From the NCBI GenBank assembly GCA_018267965.1, contig JAFDXK010000001.1:62001-126000 (forward strand): DNA of 64,000 bases, in the 5' to 3' direction. How positions within the stretch are numbered: the first letter of the stretch is position 1; each line of letters opens with the position of its first letter. Shown in pieces: positions 1 through 8,966 of the stretch. The notes beneath the pieces were generated by a model. It saw only the letters and a program-made list of their open reading frames with translations, did no database searches and was not told the origin of the DNA. The DNA comes from Bacteroidota bacterium (lineage in GTDB: Bacteria; Bacteroidota; Bacteroidia; Chitinophagales; Chitinophagaceae). The position numbers and the translations under genes are program-made.

Positions 1-1112
1 AAAAACTGGACAGGCATAAATCCATATTTCTTTCTGCTCATATATTCTCAGCCAGCTCCCTGTTACTATTACCCTTCATCGAGGAATATTTTGGCTGGCA
101 ATACGCATGGGCTACAGACTCACTGATATGGATCAGTGTACCATCCACATACTTTTATTTGCATATGTTCGGTGCCCCGAAATCTTTCAATAAGGATCTG
201 CTCCACTTAATACTGCTTACTATTGGTGCGTATGCTATAGAATATTGGTTTTTTACATACAAGGCGAAGACTGCAATTATAGAAGGGCACCCCGAGCTCC
301 TTCATTCACAGTTACATCTGTATATAACTATTGGCAAATTCATTGTATTCTTTGGTTATTTAATTGCTGCGGTTTCGCTTTATAAAAAACACCAGGCATT
401 TATCAGGGATAATTTTTCTAACATCAGGCACTACAATCTGAAATGGGTAAGGAACCTGCTGATATGGAATGGGTTGCTGATAGGCTATGCACTGGTAGCA
501 TTCATATTATCCTATTATATAGATGGGTTTACCATTGGCAAATCTAATATGACTGCCTATTGGGCGCTAATTATATACATATACTATGCCTCTATCAAAG
601 GGTATATGCAAAAAGATATTCACATTGATGAGCGTGTGGAATATGCTCTTGAAGAAACAATACGCACTAACACTGCTGAAAAAATCACGGGTGTTGCAGA
701 TGATACAGCCCAAACTAATACTGCACCTGCCACGAAACTAAAATATCAGAAGAGCAAGCTAAGTGAATCGGAATCTAAAAGGATTGTAGAGAAAATTATC
801 AAAACCATTGAACAGGGAAAACTGTATCTGGAACCTGAACTCACTTTGCAGGATCTTGCTGACAAGGCAGGAGAACCATCGTATACAATATCTCAGTCTT
901 TGAATTTATCGCTTGGCAAAAACTTTTATGAACTTGTGAATGGCTATAGAGTAGAAACAGCCAAACGTCTGTTAACAAATCCGGATAAACGTAACCTTAC
1001 CATACTCTCTATAGCTTTTGAGGCAGGGTTTAATTCTAAAACTACATTCAATACCGTGTTTAAGAAAAGCACGGGCCAAACGCCATCTGAATATCAGAAG
1101 AGCTTCAAATGA
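1..1112 (+). CDS. AraC-family regulator with N-terminal membrane domain (5' end cut by window)
   Basis: The reading frame is open from base 3 to the stop at 1112, with no stop back to the window edge, so the start lies upstream. The TTG at 159 is internal, not the start. The N-terminal part is a run of hydrophobic segments separated by short charged loops, which suggests several membrane helices. The last 110 residues are a double helix-turn-helix DNA-binding domain of AraC type (LTLQDLADKAG, then LTILSIAFEAGFNSKTTFNTVFKKSTGQ, then PSEY). The role is probably that of a membrane-anchored transcription regulator that senses a signal through its helices. A gene 230 bases downstream is unrelated. 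It belongs to the chromosomal-looking left flank rather than to the conjugative backbone. Confidence 0.85.
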   Translation, partial: KLDRHKSIFLSAHIFSASSLLLLPFIEEYFGWQYAWATDSLIWISVPSTYFYLHMFGAPKSFNKDLLHLILLTIGAYAIEYWFFTYKAKTAIIEGHPELLHSQLHLYITIGKFIVFFGYLIAAVSLYKKHQAFIRDNFSNIRHYNLKWVRNLLIWNGLLIGYALVAFILSYYIDGFTIGKSNMTAYWALIIYIYYASIKGYMQKDIHIDERVEYALEETIRTNTAEKITGVADDTAQTNTAPATKLKYQKSKLSESESKRIVEKIIKTIEQGKLYLEPELTLQDLADKAGEPSYTISQSLNLSLGKNFYELVNGYRVETAKRLLTNPDKRNLTILSIAFEAGFNSKTTFNTVFKKSTGQTPSEYQKSFK

Positions 1113-1341
1113 GCTCTTTAACAGTACACGGAAATAAAACAATGCGATCGTCGCAGAACGGGATTCTAACCACTAGTAATTGTTCGGTCTATTTAAATAT
1201 TCCAGAATTCAGCAAATCTTCCACACTATTAGGGGTAACGGAAAATTTTGTCAAAGAAATTGGTGGTGTAAATTTAAAAGTAATTACAAGTGCATAATTG
1301 TTGCTAACGCGACATTTTACGTTGTATTATTCATCCTACAA

Positions 1342-2182
1342 ATGAAATACGAAGAACTGCTAGCGCTTAAGAGCCTTGGAGGGATAAAGCCAACAGATCA
1401 GGTTCATATTGTTGGGAATCTATTCGACCTCTCTTTCGATCATAATAATCTATCAGGAATTGAGCACGCTTTTATGCTATCAGAACAAATCGACATTCAG
1501 ACATTAGATGACGAAAGCTTTACTGTGCTCAATTATGATCTTTCCAATGGATGGAGCTATATCCGCAAACTCAAGTATCACAGTACCAATGATGATTGGA
1601 GCTTTCAAATTAAAGAACTGTTCAATGAGATATTCTTTCAAAGGAAAGCTATAGACTCAACCGGATTTGACAAAATACCTAAAGAGCGACAATGCCAGAT
1701 TTACACGAATCTTGGGAACACTTTCTCTTTTATTGGCAGGTTTGTCGAGGCTCAAGAATATTGGAATAAAGCATTAAACATTATTCCCAATTTTCCTATG
1801 GCTATTGGAAACAAAGGGAACGAGCTGTTTCACTATGGGTTTGTTCTATTCGATGAACTGCATAAAGCAATATATATAACATACGTGCATCACTATCTAA
1901 ATATTGCACTCGATTTACGTGCATATTTGGAAGGAAACGCAGAACAAGGCTTTCAAAATTGAATGTGAACGGAAAATAAATTTACTGGAAGCGAAGCTTG
2001 CTGCCATTGCTCCGCAGCAACAGGAAAATGATATAGAAAAAGATTTAGACAAAGCGTTATATAATTTAGCGTTAATAGACGAAAGATATTTGGAAGCAGA
2101 TATTAAAAACAAAGCGACAAATCCTTGGTTCTATATTCACCGAGAAACTGCAATTTTCAGAAAATGGCTATCGAACCACTAA
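1342..2182 (+). pseudogene. Frameshifted and 3'-truncated TPR/HEPN-type protein (LA2681-like)
   Basis: The ATG at 1342 opens a frame that runs to a stop near 1962. The natural continuation (KIECERKINLLEAKL) is in another frame that overlaps from about 1940 and ends at 2182, so one frameshift lies at about 1940-1960. The first part holds a TPR-like repeat (NLGNTFSFIGRFVEAQEYWNKAL, then NFPMAIGNKG). From memory, this layout followed by an FRKW segment resembles LA2681-family HEPN proteins, whose C-terminus normally continues with an LFLNPLND-type motif and an RNase-like HEPN domain. That part is missing: the frame stops right after FRKWLSNH. The gene is therefore broken twice and probably inactive. 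Family assignment is moderate; the frameshift is directly visible. Confidence 0.55.
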
Positions 2183-2624
2183 AGTTAATGAAGCTGTAAC
2201 GCTGATATGCGCGCGGAAGCTACTTTGAAAGGATATAAAAAAGGACAGACTGGTGATATTGCCAGTCTGTCCAAAGAGTGAACCCTGTGGTACAAAACTC
2301 GAACCACTTTTTAGCGGATTTAAAGCTCTTGACCGAGATTACGGTGTAAAGATATAAATCACTTTATAATTAAGTGAAATATATCTGCAACTTTCTTACG
2401 TGGTGGACGCTGCGTTATACTTGAACCAGCTACCTTCCAGTTACTTGGATGTGTTAGGTTATTCTGTGGGATACGTTAATAATGCCGTAGCCTGTTGTCC
2501 AAAGCGGATTATTGGAATATTGTGGGTGGGGATTCCGGTTTGGGCAAGTGGCTGCACCGCTTCCACGCGCAGCGGCGTTCCGCCTACGGCGAAAGGAATG
2601 CCGATGCGCCGCCCTGGGAGGGCT
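2183..2624. other. Non-coding stretch at the presumed left border of the element
   Basis: No convincing gene lies here. It holds the minus-strand terminator at 2243-2272, a short GTGGT/ACCAC inverted repeat at 2287-2307, an AT-rich stretch at 2340-2400 and a clearly GC-rich stretch at about 2525-2625. The broken gene ends at its left edge and the PRTRC cassette begins at its right edge, so the boundary between flank and mobile element may lie here. No attachment-site repeat can be confirmed because the other end of the element is not in the window. Confidence 0.5.
2243..2272 (-). terminator. Intrinsic terminator for the minus-strand PRTRC operon
   Basis: A perfect 11-bp inverted repeat (GGACAGACTGG / CCAGTCTGTCC) encloses an 8-base loop. 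Read on the minus strand it is followed by a T-rich run (TTTTTTAT), which is the usual form of an intrinsic terminator. It lies about 350 bases beyond the end of the ThiF-like gene, the last gene of the minus-strand operon. Confidence 0.7.
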
Positions 2625-3431
2625 TTAAGCGACCTTTATCGGTTGGGTAGTGAAGTTGTCAAGGTTATGAAAGAAGCCTTTATTTTCGGTCATTCCCTGA
2701 CGGAAAAGGTTCCAGAGTAAAGAGCAACCCATTTGGGCAAGGGAGGAATTAATGTACAGGTCTTGCTTTTCTAATGCTTCAGCCAATGAACAGCTTGGAG
2801 TATTATCTGTTTCTTCGGATTGCTTCAGCAGTTCGCCATATACATCGGTTATAAAGGGCAGGTTGGCGACTGCCTCATATTTTTCAGACTTCGGTTGTTT
2901 GATGTTGCCAATGGTGGACAATAGCACCTGCCCTGTGGATTGGCTGTTACCATAATCCATCCAGTATTTGGCTCGGTTTCGGAATGCCCTGTTATCATCC
3001 AGTCCGTTAAGGATTTCTGCAATCTCAAACCTTGCCCTCACACTGTCCACGCAGGAAATGTAAATAGCTGCCTGTGTATGTTCGGGCAACCTGCCTAAAC
3101 TGTCTTTCCCAAATTTCAGGGTCTCGGCTTTCCAGTTTGTACCTGCCCACCGGTTAGCACGGTTTATCAGGGCGACCGATTTATATAGCCCAATCTCGCA
3201 CTCGGCAAATCGTTGTCTGCCTAAATTGGCATCGGTTACTATGTCGTCATCCCAAAGCCTGACAGATAACCCTGCATGTCCTAATTCATTCAGGCTATAA
3301 TTCATTTCCACTAATGCGGTCAGCACTTTTGAACCTGTTCCACCAGCTCCTATAAGATTTACTTCAATGGGGTTGGTGGGAGCGATCAGGTCATTGTCTG
3401 TGAAGTGTACTTTTATTTTATCCGTTTTCAT
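2625..3431 (-). CDS. PRTRC system ThiF-family protein
   Basis: This 268-residue protein has the E1/ThiF nucleotide-binding motif near its N-terminus (VNLIGAGGTGSKVLTAL, residues about 24-40), followed by LWDDDIVTDANLGRQRF, the usual acidic strand and Arg motif of ThiF/MoeB/UBA enzymes. A Cys in YISCVDS is a possible adenylation or thioester residue. ThiF-family enzymes activate a C-terminal carboxylate by adenylation; in PRTRC cassettes the substrate is unknown. It is the last gene of a compact minus-strand cassette and overlaps the upstream protein B gene by 4 bases (ATGA), so the two are translationally coupled. A terminator follows at 2243-2272. Confidence 0.85.
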   Translation of the reverse strand: MKTDKIKVHFTDNDLIAPTNPIEVNLIGAGGTGSKVLTALVEMNYSLNELGHAGLSVRLWDDDIVTDANLGRQRFAECEIGLYKSVALINRANRWAGTNWKAETLKFGKDSLGRLPEHTQAAIYISCVDSVRARFEIAEILNGLDDNRAFRNRAKYWMDYGNSQSTGQVLLSTIGNIKQPKSEKYEAVANLPFITDVYGELLKQSEETDNTPSCSLAEALEKQDLYINSSLAQMGCSLLWNLFRQGMTENKGFFHNLDNFTTQPIKVA

Positions 3432-4144
3432 ATTAGTATATTTTTGACCGTCCTGTCAGTTTTCTTCAATACATCTTTTGGGAATGGCTCACCTGTTTTA
3501 CGCAGCTTCTTCCATAGGCTAACACAGTTACCTTGTACGGGATTATGGTTTTGCATCAGGTGGCTGAAATAGCTGTTAAAGAAATAGGTTTCCCATGCGG
3601 CTGTAAATTCTTCTAATGAAGAAGACTTTCTGATATTTACATCTACCGAACCCATACATACATTTCCGTCCGCATACACATTAAAAAAGGGAGCATGATA
3701 AAGCGGTGTTTCTTCAGTCGGCTTCCTGTCACTTTTCAGAGCGTAGATATGTAACTTCTGCTTACTGGCTATCCAAAGCAGGGCGGGTACACCTGCTATA
3801 CCATTGGGAATATCCAAGCCATCAATAAAGAAAAGATTTTTGCTTGTTGCCTTTGTAAACCACATTGCAAAGCCATTTTCAGATGGGTCTGTATAAAGGA
3901 TATTTCCTGCTATAATGCTTTTAGGCTTTAAGAATGCCTTATTCCTTTCCTTTGTGGTGTCCAATGCTTTTGATAAATACTGTGCTTCCTTAACAGTCAA
4001 AGGATGTGCATTAATTGGATTACCATTCCTATCCATATCAAAATACTCTACATAAACCTCCGCAGTCGTTCCTTTAGCTTCGTAAAAAACCAAAGCCGTT
4101 TTGGGATGATAAAGTGTGCCGATATTTTCCATTACATCTTTCAT
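3428..4144 (-). CDS. PRTRC system protein B
   Basis: This 238-residue protein matches the PRTRC protein B family by length, position and conserved patches (FYEAKG near the N-terminus; PALLWIASKQKLHIYALK; LYHAPFFNVYADGNVCMGSVDV). It has no signal peptide or membrane helix and its biochemical role is unknown. It follows the large cassette protein by 10 bases and overlaps the ThiF-like gene by 4 bases, so it belongs to the same transcript. An internal Met at residue 5 is an alternative start. Confidence 0.8.
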   Translation of the reverse strand: MKDVMENIGTLYHPKTALVFYEAKGTTAEVYVEYFDMDRNGNPINAHPLTVKEAQYLSKALDTTKERNKAFLKPKSIIAGNILYTDPSENGFAMWFTKATSKNLFFIDGLDIPNGIAGVPALLWIASKQKLHIYALKSDRKPTEETPLYHAPFFNVYADGNVCMGSVDVNIRKSSSLEEFTAAWETYFFNSYFSHLMQNHNPVQGNCVSLWKKLRKTGEPFPKDVLKKTDRTVKNILI

Positions 4145-4154
4145 AGTAATTCAT

Positions 4155-5309
4155 TTAATGATTATTCAACAGGTAGCACAAATCATCTATCAGGGGAAAT
4201 AACCTGTTCTCAAAATCAAGATTGCAATCAGTAATATTTTCTCCGCTAAATATCTTCACTACCGTTGGCTCTTCGGTTGTTCCATATTCATTAAACTCAT
4301 TATTGACACTTTCAGCAAGTGTTTCGTAAAGCCATCCATTAGCATCTGCTATAAAGGAGATATACTTGTTCATAGCAATTACCTCATCCTCTTGTTCTGC
4401 CTCATCCTCAACGCACTTGGCATTTTGGAAAACAGATGTTGCAGGATAGTCAGTATATAGGGTGAAAAATCCTTTCGCTACATTCAGGCACTCATGTTCA
4501 AAGTCGTTCTTCGGTTTAAATGCCTTTATCCGATCCGCAAAGACATTAAGGCTTTTGCGGTTAAATATTTTCTGTTCTATCTTATCACCGCACCATTTCG
4601 CTACTTTTAATTCTTCCTTACGGCTATCTAAGTCGGTTTCATCATCCTGCTCTATCCAATCGGTAATCATTTCATACTGCCAATAGATGTAAGCATCTTC
4701 CTGCCTGTAATAAGGTATATCCGCTATATGGTAGAGGTATGCGAAAACAGAGAGCAGTAACAGGGCTGCATTTCTTTCTTGCTTATTCCTAAGCATCTTA
4801 TACAATGGTACGACAGGGATATAGTATAAGGTCGCTCCTGTACAGTATTGTTCCTCACTAATAAAGAAAGTTTTTCCCTTATCATCCTGTACCAGTCGCA
4901 AGCTGTTCCAGTTCCTGACGTTTCGCTTCAAATGGTTTTCCACTTCCCAAACAGATAAGGCTAAATTGTAGGGGTAGCCGAAAGTTCTCGTATCCAAAGG
5001 CTCGAAACCATTATAATGCCTGGCTACTTCAAAAAGGGAGTGATAAAAGTCTGTTTCTATTTTCTCCACTTCCATAGGTGATTGTACAGACTTTATTATC
5101 TCCAGTTTAGGCAGGAAAGTTGTTTTCAGAAAAGCATTGGCAACATTTGCACCGGCACGGACTTCTGTTTGTCTTTGCCTATTTCGTGTGCATCTTTTGT
5201 GCGTTGTATCAATGCTATGAACTCGCTTAATTGTCTGTACAGTTTCCTTTGTCTTTGCTTTTGTGGCATTTGAATGATGCCCGATATAATATTGTGCTGC
5301 ATATTCCAT
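4155..5309 (-). CDS. PRTRC-cassette large protein (position of protein F)
   Basis: The 384-residue protein lies between proteins C and B of the cassette. It is soluble and acidic in its C-terminal half (EDEAEQEDEV), with a hydrophobic stretch at LLLLSVFAYLYHIADIPYY. I see no catalytic motif. Its place and size fit the protein that other cassettes carry as PRTRC protein F, but I cannot confirm homology by eye. It is co-directional with its neighbours with gaps of 10 and 17 bases, so it is certainly part of the operon. Confidence 0.6.
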   Translation of the reverse strand: MEYAAQYYIGHHSNATKAKTKETVQTIKRVHSIDTTHKRCTRNRQRQTEVRAGANVANAFLKTTFLPKLEIIKSVQSPMEVEKIETDFYHSLFEVARHYNGFEPLDTRTFGYPYNLALSVWEVENHLKRNVRNWNSLRLVQDDKGKTFFISEEQYCTGATLYYIPVVPLYKMLRNKQERNAALLLLSVFAYLYHIADIPYYRQEDAYIYWQYEMITDWIEQDDETDLDSRKEELKVAKWCGDKIEQKIFNRKSLNVFADRIKAFKPKNDFEHECLNVAKGFFTLYTDYPATSVFQNAKCVEDEAEQEDEVIAMNKYISFIADANGWLYETLAESVNNEFNEYGTTEEPTVVKIFSGENITDCNLDFENRLFPLIDDLCYLLNNH

Positions 5310-5326
5310 TGCTTTACGTTTTAAGA

Positions 5327-5545
5327 TTAACCTTTGGTTCCCATTACACTTTCAAAACGATACTGTACGGTATCTTCCTCTATGCGTGGCGCTAATACTT
5401 TGGCGGTAGTGAGTATAGGATAAGTATTGGCATAGAAGTTCATTACCGCTTCAACACTCCATGACGGTTCGGGGTCTGTTAGTCTTAAATCCGTTCCGTT
5501 TTCTGTGAGCAGGAAAACCCTGTCTAATTGCTTTGCTATTAACAT
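5327..5545 (-). CDS. PRTRC system protein C
   Basis: This is a 72-residue protein with the conserved core of the PRTRC protein C family: an N-terminal RVFLL strand, the DPEPSWSVEAVMNFYA segment and YPILTTAKV. PRTRC protein C is a small soluble protein of unknown function that is always found beside protein E and the ThiF-like gene. The start ATG follows GGTC, and the gene sits 30 bases after protein E. Confidence 0.85.
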   Translation of the reverse strand: MLIAKQLDRVFLLTENGTDLRLTDPEPSWSVEAVMNFYANTYPILTTAKVLAPRIEEDTVQYRFESVMGTKG

Positions 5546-5575
5546 GACCTTTCGTTTTACAGATTAATAATTGAG

Positions 5576-6199
5576 TTAATTGTCGTCTTCGGATAATTCA
5601 GGCACTTCTTCAGGGTCTGTTTCCTGCTCCGCATCTATATCTTCCCTTTGTGGTTCTTCATTCGCAACTGCCGTTGAAGTACCACCGAATAAATCAGGTG
5701 CAAACTTTGCCGATAATGCAGATTTTCTTTTGCGGATAGCTTCAGCCTGTTCAGGATATTCAGTCGGGTCAGGCACTTTCATCCAAGCGTCCCTATATTT
5801 CCCCTCCTTCTCCAATTCATCAACCTTTTGCATTGCCTCTTTGTACTTTTTTTCCTTCGCTTCTTTTTCCTTTCGTTCCCTGTCTGCCTTTTCTTTTTCC
5901 ATAGCAGATTGTTTCTTTGCTTCTTCCACTTGTTTCATAAAACCTTCCATATCCACCATTAAACCTGAAGCAATCTGCATAGGCGTTGCAATTCGTTCAA
6001 AGAAACCGTTATCCAGTTCATCGGTAGTACCTCGCAGATTAAGTGGCGGTATCAGTTTTCTTGCATCATCACCACATTGTTCATTATTGAGCATGACCGA
6101 TACTATCCAATTATTTTCCGCTCCCTTGCGTATCGTCAGTTGCAAGTCGCCTGTTATGTTCAATGCGGCCACATTGCTGAAAAAATTTGTTGTTTCCAT
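5576..6199 (-). CDS. PRTRC system protein E
   Basis: The 207-residue protein has an N-terminal globular part (NITGDLQLTIRKGAENNWIVSV, KLIPPLNLRGT, the hallmark of PRTRC protein E), a central highly charged coiled-coil region rich in Lys and Glu (residues about 90-140), and an acidic tail (AEQETDPEEVPELSEDDN). No enzymatic motif is visible. The coiled coil suggests a scaffold or DNA- or partner-bridging role, but this is inference. It is followed closely by protein C. Confidence 0.85.
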   Translation of the reverse strand: METTNFFSNVAALNITGDLQLTIRKGAENNWIVSVMLNNEQCGDDARKLIPPLNLRGTTDELDNGFFERIATPMQIASGLMVDMEGFMKQVEEAKKQSAMEKEKADRERKEKEAKEKKYKEAMQKVDELEKEGKYRDAWMKVPDPTEYPEQAEAIRKRKSALSAKFAPDLFGGTSTAVANEEPQREDIDAEQETDPEEVPELSEDDN

Positions 6200-6246
6200 T
6201 GTTCAATATTTTTGATTAAATAATTTCTGTACAGTCCTGTACCGTT

Positions 6247-6480
6247 TCATTTAAAGAGCCATCCCCACAGTCCCCACAGCATCAAGGCAAAAGCTGTCCA
6301 CTTCAATATCCATTCAATGAAAAGTGTAATCAATCCCACGAAGTAGTTATCGAAATGCTGTAAGCCACCTAAGCCCCTGCGGTTGAATTGTCGCATACCG
6401 ACAAATAGCTTTATTGCCAAACCAACAAAGAACATGGTTGGGAAAGGCATAGCCTGCAATAATTTCATTAATGCTTCCAT
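6247..6480 (-). CDS. Small membrane protein of the PRTRC region
   Basis: I chose the ATG at 6480 (context GGTTATGG), which gives 77 residues and removes an overlap with the upstream gene. The protein has two hydrophobic segments (FPTMFFVGLAIKLFVG and the C-terminal LKWTAFALMLWGLWGWLF) around a basic loop, so it is probably an inner-membrane protein. I do not recognise the family. It lies in line with protein E (47 bases) and the next gene (10 bases) and should be co-transcribed. Confidence 0.6.
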   Translation of the reverse strand: MEALMKLLQAMPFPTMFFVGLAIKLFVGMRQFNRRGLGGLQHFDNYFVGLITLFIEWILKWTAFALMLWGLWGWLFK

Positions 6481-6490
6481 AACCTTGTAT

Positions 6491-6868
6491 TTATGGGTTA
6501 AAAAGTAAGTCAATGGCTAACGAAAACTTATGATTAGGATGCTTCCGTATAGTGGTGTACAAGGTCATGCAATGCACCATGTATATAGCGACATAACCAT
6601 CAAACAACTGGTCGGCAAATAATCTGCTCTGCTTGTGCATTCGCTTTCCGTACCTCTCTATCTTATTCCTGACTTCTTCGACAAAGGATAGCCATGCTTC
6701 TACGGTTAGCAAGCCGTTTTCCCATTGGTTTCGTGTTAACTGTTCATCCTCCTGTATGGTAAGGCACATACCGTTAACATATTCCAATAAGGCGGGAATT
6801 TCCTGCGGAAACAGTTCATGCAGTAACCTCGCTTTCTCTACATTTATCAAATTCTCTAAAGGTTTCAT
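6491..6868 (-). CDS. Conserved hypothetical protein
   Basis: This 125-residue soluble protein is helical in appearance, with no signal peptide or recognisable motif (NVEKARLLHELFPQEIPALLEYV at the N-terminus, HCMTLYTTIRKHPNHKF near the end). It sits between the DUF932 gene and the small membrane protein in the minus-strand operon. The family is not recognised; it looks like a regular passenger of the PRTRC-ssb block in Bacteroidota elements. Confidence 0.6.
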   Translation of the reverse strand: MKPLENLINVEKARLLHELFPQEIPALLEYVNGMCLTIQEDEQLTRNQWENGLLTVEAWLSFVEEVRNKIERYGKRMHKQSRLFADQLFDGYVAIYMVHCMTLYTTIRKHPNHKFSLAIDLLFNP

Positions 6869-6929
6869 AATACCTGAGTTTAAAGTGAGTAATAAGGACA
6901 GGCAGACATTGCCGCCTGTCCTTTGGTTG

Positions 6930-8003
6930 TTAATTCAGCATAAGCACGTCTGCACCATCCTTTGCAAACTGATTACATAGTTCAAATGCCCTTTGTGCTT
7001 TAGCCTGTGCTGTACCACCCATTACAATGGATTGCAGTTTGCTTTCATCATCCTTGTAATTGCGTACATTCTGATAATAGCCTGTTACCGCATTGTATGC
7101 TCCGAACACAGTTCCTTTGGTAGTATTCAACTGTTGTGTATCTGACATCATTGCGTAGGCAAAAGCATCTTCAACGGTGTTTTTGAATACGGTTGACAGT
7201 TCATCTTCTGCACCCTTTTTAAGTGCATCCAATGTTTCCTTATTGGGGCAGAGTGCCAGTTGAATAAGTTTCTTTACTTCTGCATCACAGATACGCACCT
7301 GTGTCCATTGGTTAAATATTCCCTCCAGTTGGGTACTAAGCTGATTAGCCAGTCCCATTACCTTATGAGCATTTTCCAAACGCTGTTTTGCACCGGATGT
7401 ATGGCGGATGCGTACCACGTTGGACATATTACCCAATGCTGCGTTAAGGGTGTTTTGGCATACAATGCGTACAGGTGTAAAGGCTGCGGTAATGCTTCCC
7501 GTACCATCGTGGGAAGTTGTCAGAAAGATGTATTTCTCTGTAATATCATCACCGTTGCCCACACGGATATAGTCAGGAAGTTTAGCGGTTATAAATATCC
7601 TTTCTCCGTTTCCTAATGCTCCTGCTGTTTCGTACAGGATACCGTCCCCACCACCTACAATAGCATCGAAAAATGCAAAGGCATCTGCGTTCTGTACTAT
7701 CTGATAATCCTTACCTACTACGCCAAAAACTGTATTGGTATCGGTACGCATGGTTGCAAAATTGTCAGGCAGTAAGATGTTGCCACCTTCTTTAATTTCA
7801 CCATCATCGCCTATGCTGATACCTGTACCACGAGTATATAAGGGTGATTTGACTACCTCGAAATCAAGTCCTGCATATTTAATAGCCTCGGCACTTGTGG
7901 GATATTGTTCTACTACCTGTCCTAAGTTGTGCCATGCCTTTTGCTGTACACTAAAGAAGCTGTATTTGCCTGTTCCTTCGTTATAATTAAGATTATGTGC
8001 CAT
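6930..8003 (-). CDS. DUF932 (phage/plasmid-like) protein
   Basis: The 357-residue protein begins MAHNLNY, then has the conserved WHNLGQVVE segment and the LLPDNFATMRTDTNTVFGVVGKDYQIVQNADAFAFFD core of the DUF932 family. DUF932 proteins are common on phages and plasmids, often beside ssb and recombination genes, and their role is not known. Here it lies 39 bases after ssb. No membrane segment is present. The ATG at 8003 agrees with the usual N-terminus of the family. Confidence 0.85.
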   Translation of the reverse strand: MAHNLNYNEGTGKYSFFSVQQKAWHNLGQVVEQYPTSAEAIKYAGLDFEVVKSPLYTRGTGISIGDDGEIKEGGNILLPDNFATMRTDTNTVFGVVGKDYQIVQNADAFAFFDAIVGGGDGILYETAGALGNGERIFITAKLPDYIRVGNGDDITEKYIFLTTSHDGTGSITAAFTPVRIVCQNTLNAALGNMSNVVRIRHTSGAKQRLENAHKVMGLANQLSTQLEGIFNQWTQVRICDAEVKKLIQLALCPNKETLDALKKGAEDELSTVFKNTVEDAFAYAMMSDTQQLNTTKGTVFGAYNAVTGYYQNVRNYKDDESKLQSIVMGGTAQAKAQRAFELCNQFAKDGADVLMLN

Positions 8004-8042
8004 GATTGTAATTTTTAAAAGTTGATAAATGAAAGTTGTTTG

Positions 8043-8432
8043 TTAGAAAGGCAAATCGTCTTTGCCATTGTCAGCAGGTACTGCGGAATTGTTACTGATA
8101 CCACCTGCTACGGTTTCAGGTCGCTTACCACCTCCGTACAATTTGATTTGGGAAGTGTGAAAATTGAGTGCTGCATGTGCTTCGCCATCGCCTCCGATCC
8201 ATGCCCTTGCACTTACTCTGCCTGAGAGTTCTACCAATGTTCCTTTAGTAAGAACCTTAGCTACGTTCGTTGAAAGCCAATAGGCACAGTTGAAATACTC
8301 GGTGTGTTCCACCCGTTCGCCCTGTTTGTTACGGAAGCTGTCGTTTACCGCTACGGAGAAGTTCACTACCTGTTTGTCGCTCGGTAAGGTGCTGATTTGT
8401 GCGTCCCTCGTTAATCTGCCAATGATGTTCAT
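8043..8432 (-). CDS. ssb: Single-stranded DNA-binding protein
   Basis: The start at 8432 gives the typical N-terminus MNIIGRLTRDAQ and 129 residues. The OB fold is clear (VNFSVAVNDSFRNKQGERVEHTEYFNCAYW, then VLTKGTLVELSGRVSARAW). The C-terminus ends ADNGKDDLPF, the acidic tail that normally recruits partner proteins. Ssb coats the single strand that enters a recipient and protects it during conversion to duplex. It is the first gene of the minus-strand PRTRC operon. Confidence 0.92.
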   Translation of the reverse strand: MNIIGRLTRDAQISTLPSDKQVVNFSVAVNDSFRNKQGERVEHTEYFNCAYWLSTNVAKVLTKGTLVELSGRVSARAWIGGDGEAHAALNFHTSQIKLYGGGKRPETVAGGISNNSAVPADNGKDDLPF

Positions 8433-8966
8433 GATTTTTAATTTTAATTGTGAAACCATTTTGTTTACTTTTTTTTCACCCGCCTGCCCTAAAAGCATTT
8501 TTCCAAAAGAAAAAACGGGAAAAAAGAAAGCAGCGACAGAGTGGAGACGGAGGCACGAAGAGCTATAAGTCCCGAAGGGTGCAAGCGTAGCGCAGTATTA
8601 TGCGCTCGTAGTAACGAAGGCGTAACTACCTTAGCTGCCTTTTTACCCGTTTCGTTGGAAAATGCCATAGCCAGGCTGGATGGCAGTCTTAGCCAATTTA
8701 GCCTTGATAACAGCGTTAACCATGAAGCATGAGGGGGATGTAAGGCGGCGAGGAACGAGGTGGTCACGATGAAAGAGTGACGGAAGTGAAACGTACCCTG
8801 GAATGAACCGGCCCGAAGGGACATGCCCATGCAAAATTAGATACGGTAGAAGCAACCTGTAAAAGCGTTGAAATCGGTCAAACGCTGCTTTGAATATTAG
8901 ATGGGGAAAAAAGATTTTAAATTTGTGTATTCGGCAGATAGTAAAAAGATATTAACGGACATTCTT
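8433..8966. other. Divergent regulatory region between ssb and the copper island
   Basis: This 534-base stretch separates the minus-strand ssb operon from the plus-strand copper regulator. On the minus strand a TAATTTTG -7 box lies at 8832-8839, which would give ssb a leader of almost 400 bases. The middle (about 8540-8830) is GC-richer than its surroundings. An open frame on the minus strand (8489-8830) crosses it, but its composition (many Leu, Ser, Arg, His) does not look like a real protein. The region is either a long leader or an insertion that carries the cargo promoter. Confidence 0.4.
8889..8925 (+). promoter_or_regulatory. Promoter of the AraC/HMA regulator
   Basis: TTTG at 8889-8892 and TAAATTTG at 8918-8925 resemble the Bacteroidota -33 and -7 elements, though the 25-base spacer is somewhat long. 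The -7 box lies inside the longer open frame that begins at 8901, which favours the ATG at 8967 as the true start. Confidence 0.5.

Noticed and set aside
2287-2307. Possible tRNA remnant or att core (GGTTCGA on the minus strand)
   Set aside because: A GTTCGA T-loop-like core is present, but no cloverleaf can be drawn around it and there is no second copy in the window.
2400-2720. Plus-strand open frame of 106 residues over the non-coding stretch
   Set aside because: It overlaps the 3' end of the ThiF-like gene on the other strand, starts at a GTG without signals, and has no recognisable pattern.
8489-8830. Minus-strand open frame of 113 residues before ssb
   Set aside because: Residue composition is biased (Leu, Ser, Arg, His), there is no family pattern, and its end overlaps the upstream extension of the ssb frame; it looks like GC-rich non-coding DNA.
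8901-8966. Longer start for the AraC/HMA regulator
   Set aside because: The -7 box at 8918-8925 would be inside the gene, and the family normally begins at the internal ATG at 8967.
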